64,000 nt of DNA from assembly GCF_030272615.1 (NCBI RefSeq), contig NC_081405.1:161330694-161394693 (forward strand), read 5' to 3'. A program made the position numbers and the translations under genes. A model generated the notes under the pieces. That model saw only the letters and a list, made by a program, of their open reading frames with translations. It was not told where the DNA came from and searched no databases. Of the stretch, positions 60,071-64,000 are shown piece after piece; the first letter of the stretch is position 1; every line of letters starts with the position of its first letter. The DNA comes from Cryptomeria japonica. Taxonomy: Eukaryota; Streptophyta; Pinopsida; Cupressales; Cupressaceae.

Positions 60071-60100
60071 CGTCGAAATTTGACCTCAAATGTATTAGTG
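60071..60100. repeat. CACTA right terminal inverted repeat (5' end of element)
   Basis: Ends TGTATTAGTG, reverse complement CACTAATACA, followed by the AGT target duplication. Confidence 0.85.
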
Positions 60101-60135
60101 AGTGTTTGGAGCCTGACCTTGTTCATCATTGTCTC

Positions 60136-60924
60136 TACTGGCAAATGCACACTCCAATGAGAAATTGTAAGTGATTGAAGGTTTTGTCATTGATGGCAAC
60201 CTTGCAATCATAGGACACCGGCAAAACAAAGATATCGACACCAGCATCGACAGACAGACTCTACACCGGCACACATGACACCGACAGTGAAAGGAAGGAT
60301 ACCGACACCTTGGCCAACTTCAATTTTGTTTGAAATGTATTTTGTAATTAATTGTAAAATCATTGTAAGCCAACATGGCAAGTTGTAATATGACTCATAT
60401 ATGTATGAGATCATTTTGTAATAGGAAATGTGTGAAATTGGATGCGAGATAAGCAGACCTAATATGTAAAATATTGGTTAAGGATTTATGTTGTAGAAGA
60501 GCTTAAACCAGTACTAAATCTAGCATAGCAGATGTTGATCTGAAGTAGTACAAGACATTGGATTAGTATAATCCATTTTTGTAAGTCAGTGTGACTTCTT
60601 TTGTAATTGAGCAGTGAGCTCTAGGCACTTGGCTTTCCTGCATGTGTAGACCCCTATTGTAAGAGTAATATTCCCTTATTGGCTAGTAAGCGAATATTGT
60701 GGGTCACAAATCCCACTGAGGTTTTTCCCACACTGGGTTTCCTTGTTAAAATACTGTGTTATGGCATGATTCTCATGTGGTTGTTGTTATTCTTGTTTAC
60801 TGCATTATTTCTAGTTTACCGGTACATAGTTTTAATATGTTTTTCATGTTTTAAGTCAAGTAAGTTTATAAACCGGTCAGATACTGATTCACCCCCCCTC
60901 TTAGTATCTTTGGGAATACTAACA
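60136..60924 (+). repeat. 5' LTR of copy D
   Basis: 789 bp, ending GGGAATACTAACA. Same length class and blocks as copy C (CACTCCAATGAGA, AGCAGTGAGCTCTAGGCA, CACACTGGGTTTCCT). Confidence 0.87.
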
Positions 60925-60926
60925 AT

Positions 60927-60939
60927 TGGTATCAGAGCC
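60927..60939 (+). other. Primer-binding site, copy D
   Basis: TGGTATCAGAGCC, two bases after the LTR. Confidence 0.9.
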
Positions 60940-60995
60940 TGGTCCTCTATTTTTAAACACCTAACAACCTGAGAAAGATCTTGTCACCGATAGAG

Positions 60996-62065
60996 ATGGA
61001 AAATTTGAGAAAACAATTGGAAACAACTCTTGCAGACTATAATGCAGAAAAAGGGATGAATATCAAACTTGAGGATGATCTGAAAGCTGCTCAAGATATT
61101 ATTCAAGCACTTCAAGAGAATTTTACTATTGCAAGGAACAAGAGGAGAGAACTTTGTGAAAAGATGCAGAATGAGGAAAATGAAAAGGAAACTCTTAATG
61201 ATTTGGTAAACAAGATAAGACAAGAAATCAGTACAACAAAGAATGAGATGCAAGATATGACTATGAGATTCTGTAAAGAAATTGAAGATAGAAAGAAGAA
61301 GACTTGGTTAGAAGACTAAATGATGCTGGAAATGAAAACACAGGACTCAGTCATGAAAATGATATGTTGAAGACAAATCTTATGCACACACAAAATGACA
61401 GAACTGAACTCATAAGACAGAAAGGAATCTTGGAGAGTGAACTGACTGCTGCAAATCATCACAAGGAGAAATTCAAGAAAAGTTCAGAAGAACTTGGTGA
61501 CATGCTGAAGAATCAGAAACCTAATGGTGATACAAATGGCCTTGGCTTTGAAGTTGGTGAAAGCTTCGGTACTGCAAACAATCATGATCATACGCCAAAA
61601 ATTCTTTAACTGTAACAAGTATGGTTATAGAGCAAATCATTGTAGATCTAGAAATTATCAGAACACTAATACACCCACCAGTCAATGTTCCAATGCAACA
61701 AAGTTGGTCATAATTCAGAGAATTGCAGAATGAATGTAAGATGTTATATTTGTGGAAGATTTGGTCACTTATCTAATCAATGCAGAATGCATACCGGCAT
61801 AGGATATGGGAAAGCTATTCAGAAGAACAATGTGACTTGTTATTCCTGTAACAAAATTGGACATATTGCAAAATTTTGTAGAAGTAAGGCATCATCGGCA
61901 AATAACAAAGGTCCTAGTTTGAAAGGTAAAGAAAAGGTTGAAGAGGTAAAGCAAGAATTCTCAAAACAATGGATCAGAAAGTCACATCTGAATGTTGATG
62001 GGAATACTCCTCCACTGGTAGAATAGAGTAACACTCCACCTACAGGAGACTCTTCATCTAACTGA
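60996..62065 (+). pseudogene. gag-like gene of copy D, three deletions
   Basis: ATG 60996 (MENLRKQLETTLADYNAEKG). Compared with copy C there is a 7-bp deletion near 61300, a roughly 35-bp deletion near 61595 that removes the start of knuckle 1, and a 1-bp deletion near 61690 in knuckle 2. Knuckles 3 and 4 are intact (CYICGRFGHLSNQC, CYSCNKIGHIAKFC). TAG 62024 and TGA 62063 are 39 bp apart, exactly as TAG 38348 and TGA 38387 in copy C. Confidence 0.85.
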
Positions 62066-62219
62066 AGAAAAATCCTTTGGGGGTTTAGCAACAAAATGAA
62101 AAACTTGCTATTATTCGCTCTGTTAATGGTGAGAAGTTGAAATTGCTTCTATACTGGCAGATGACTTAAGTTGTGACTTAACCAGCAAACATTAAATGTG
62201 GTAGTTGGAAAAAATAATA

Positions 62220-62226
62220 TTATAAA
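62220..62226 (+). promoter_or_regulatory. Possible internal TATA box before ORF2 of copy D
   Basis: TTATAAA 151 bp upstream of the ORF2 ATG, equivalent to 38544 in copy C. Confidence 0.35.
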
Positions 62227-62370
62227 GCAAGTGTTTTGACTCCTTTTTCATTCCCCAAGCATTCAAATCCTTGAGAGCGCAAAAATTCCCAAGCGAAGGT
62301 ATTCTAAGCGAAGAAGTGAATCAATCCATCAAATCATTCATCCCTAAGGAAGATTGATGTATTTATAGCT

Positions 62371-64000
62371 ATGACATCTTCATCCACTCCTGAATTTATT
62401 GCGAACCCTACTATTGTTGAGGTTATTAAGCACCCTAGACCCATTTTCAAACTGGTTCCCGAAATTGCAAAGAAAGATGATAGCATAGGTGCTTTTTCTC
62501 AAATCCCTAAAGGAGTAGTATATGTTGAAGACCTTAAGATGTATATACATTGTCATATTGATGAATTAGTTGAAGATGAGATTAAGAACATGTTTAAAAC
62601 TTTGATTTGTGATGAATCCAGAAATGTCAAACCTGATCATAAGATACTAGAAACCCTAGGTTTCACTGAAATTCTTAGTATCCCGGATTTTCCCAAGGAT
62701 ATCATAAGGATTGTGTTAAGCAGAGTACATGGTGAATTTTTCTGGTTAGACTCTATTCATAAAATCAAAAAAGAAGTAGTAAAAGCTGTAACAGGGTTAC
62801 CCTCCACTGATAACAGACTGGACAAAACAAAGAAGGTCTCAAATGACACAATGACAAACCTTACTGGTGCAACATTTGATAAGAGATCTCTAAGGGTAAA
62901 CGATGTGAAGGATATAAATGTCATATTTATTAGTATGATCTTAGGTTATAAGGCTACACATGCAAATAGGTTAAACTTAGTTTCTAGCCTATGTATCAAG
63001 AGTGCCTATGATATGGTCAATGATAATGCAAGAATATATATATGTGAATGGATTAAAGATGAGCTGATAGACAATTTGGGAAAGATTAAAGGAGATAAGA
63101 AAGGAACATTCAGATTTAGAAACTTATTTATTTGTCTAATGTTGTACATAACCAAACAAGTACCCGATATTGGTTGTAGAGATTTTGACTTTGACATACT
63201 AGTAGGAAAACAACTATTAGAACTATTGAACAATATGGGAGAGAACAGGGAGAAAAACATAAATGAGCATTTTCAAGTATTGAAGGCTCGAATGAAGACT
63301 AGAGTAAGACTATCACAAGCTATTGTGGATAAGTATCAAAAGGAAATCTGTTTTGTGATCAAGAAAGATGAAATTTGGATGGAAGTAGTTGTCCCTCGAA
63401 CTATTTGGGTAACTGAAATGGGCTATAAAATAGACGACAACATCATAGAAACATATGCAAAAGCTCTCCTTGAAGCTCCAAAGGAACTGGAAGAGGAAGT
63501 TTTTGGAAATGTTGAAACAATAGAAAGTGGAATTCAATCTAGGAAAAGGGTTAAGAAAGTTGAAGCAATTGTAAGGAAAGGAACCCGACAGGCAAAGGCA
63601 ATCAAGGAAGATGTTTTGAGACAAACTAGTATAAGTGAAAGTGAGTTGGAAGCACCTCAACCAGAAACTCATCTTTCACCGGTTGGAACTTCTTTTGAGA
63701 GTGATATACCTACTGTATTTAAAAGGGTTGAAAGGAAAGAAAACCCTCACTTGTACCTTCTCCTACACCAAAAAAGGACAAGAAAGAAGCAACAGGCAGT
63801 AAGGCCTCCGGCGAAGAAAATGACTCCTAAGAAGAAGAAGGTGAAATAGACTATTGCTCCTATAGACAAACTTCTTAGCGAAATCACATAGGATGGTAAG
63901 CTGAAGAAAATCAATAAAATATACAACACACTATCAACTAATGATAAGGAAAGCATAGAAAATAGTGTAATTCTACACTTAGATGTATACAAGAAATTTT
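62371..64000 (+). CDS. ORF2 of copy D, N-terminal 492 codons open, continues past the window
   Basis: ATG 62371 (MTSSSTPEFIANPTIVEVIK). The longest open frame in the window, 492 codons to a TAG at 63847; family similarity then continues in the same frame to 64000 with another TAG (near 63890). The conserved blocks are FSQIPKGVVYVEDLKMYIHC, LSRVHGEFFWLDSIHK, RSLRVNDVKDINVIFISM and ICFVIKKDEIWMEVVVPRTI. Then come a basic stretch (RKRVKKVEAIVRKGTRQ) and a lysine run PKKKKVK that looks like a nuclear-localisation signal. It reads through the positions of the first two stops of copy C. No known enzyme motif. Function unknown; see copy C. Confidence 0.82.

Larger units (their letters stand above)
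20862..60100 (-). mobile_element. CACTA (En/Spm) DNA transposon, about 19.5 kb, with two nested retrotransposons
   Basis: The left end at 20862 reads CACTAGTACATTCGGGTCAA. The right end at 60100, read on the minus strand, gives CACTAATACATTTGAGGTCA. The outer 30 bases match with only a few differences. Both ends are flanked by AGT (20859-20861 and 60101-60103), the 3-bp target duplication expected for CACTA elements. All transposase exons are on the minus strand, so the 5' end is at 60100. Subtracting copy C with its TSD (6,577 bp) and element F with its TSD (13,137 bp) leaves about 19.5 kb. It carries TNP2, a Transposase_24-type gene with a SET exon, and a PPR gene fragment. Stops in TNP2 imply it is no longer autonomous. 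Confidence 0.85.
60136..64000 (+). mobile_element. Copy D: gag+ORF2 LTR retrotransposon, 3' part outside the window
   Basis: The 5' LTR aligns with that of copy C, and a primer site, gag-like gene and ORF2 follow in the same order and spacing. The first LTR bases are TACTGGCA rather than TGTTGGCA. Its target duplication cannot be checked because the 3' end is not included. Confidence 0.87.

Overview
The window looks like nuclear, intergenic DNA from a plant with a large, repeat-dense genome. It is AT-rich. Every coding signal I recognise is plant transposable-element machinery or a gene fragment caught in a transposon. A gymnosperm or other giant-genome seed plant would fit, but the species cannot be named from this sequence. 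I see no tRNA, rRNA or complete housekeeping gene.

Layout. (1) 1-2925 is a minus-strand LTR-element fragment that leaves the window on the left. 4338-5639 is a 651-bp tandem duplication. (2) 5669-12801 (copy A) is a complete LTR retrotransposon with a GTTAG target duplication. It has an initiator-Met primer site, a coiled-coil plus CCHC gag-like gene, a second gene of unknown function (ORF2) and three polypurine tracts, but no protease, integrase, reverse transcriptase or RNase H. (3) 13976-14924 is a LINE ORF1 fragment, interrupted by copy B (14925 to about 18830) of the same superfamily. Copy B is joined tail-to-tail to an inverted relative, copy E (about 18831-20861). (4) 20862-60100 is one CACTA (En/Spm) transposon on the minus strand, with matching 30-bp terminal repeats and an AGT target duplication. 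It is about 19.5 kb once two later insertions are removed. It carries a decayed TNP2 transposase (31615-35927), a Transposase_24/TNPA-like gene, an open SET-domain exon (30111-30854) and a captured PPR gene fragment (59530-59780). (5) Nested inside the CACTA are copy C (36370-42941, TSD TATAT), the best-preserved gag+ORF2 element, and element F (44114-57245, TSD GCAAC). Element F has 4.7-kb LTRs and a 3.8-kb interior without recognisable genes; it resembles a non-autonomous Del/Tekay derivative. (6) 60136-64000 (copy D) is another gag+ORF2 element whose 3' part lies outside the window.

How the parts work together. Copies A, B, C and D (and the E fragment) define a non-autonomous, Sirevirus-like (Ty1/copia) group that keeps its LTRs, primer site, multiple purine tracts and two non-enzymatic proteins, and presumably depends on another element for its enzymes. 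ORF1 is a coiled-coil protein with up to four CCHC knuckles. ORF2 is about 1,090 codons: a conserved N-terminal half, a lysine-rich NLS-like segment, and an acidic and coiled-coil C-terminus. Comparing C and D shows that ORF2 is a real conserved frame and suggests a TATA-like site about 150 bp upstream of it.

The two items most worth pursuing are this gag+ORF2 family and the CACTA transposon carrying a SET methyltransferase-like exon that is still open while the neighbouring transposase has collected stop codons. By nesting and LTR similarity the order is: host/LINE, then B and E, then the CACTA, then C (LTRs about 6-7 % different by eye), then F (LTRs about 1 % different). Intron/exon borders are read from GT-AG sites and homology by eye, so treat them as approximate.
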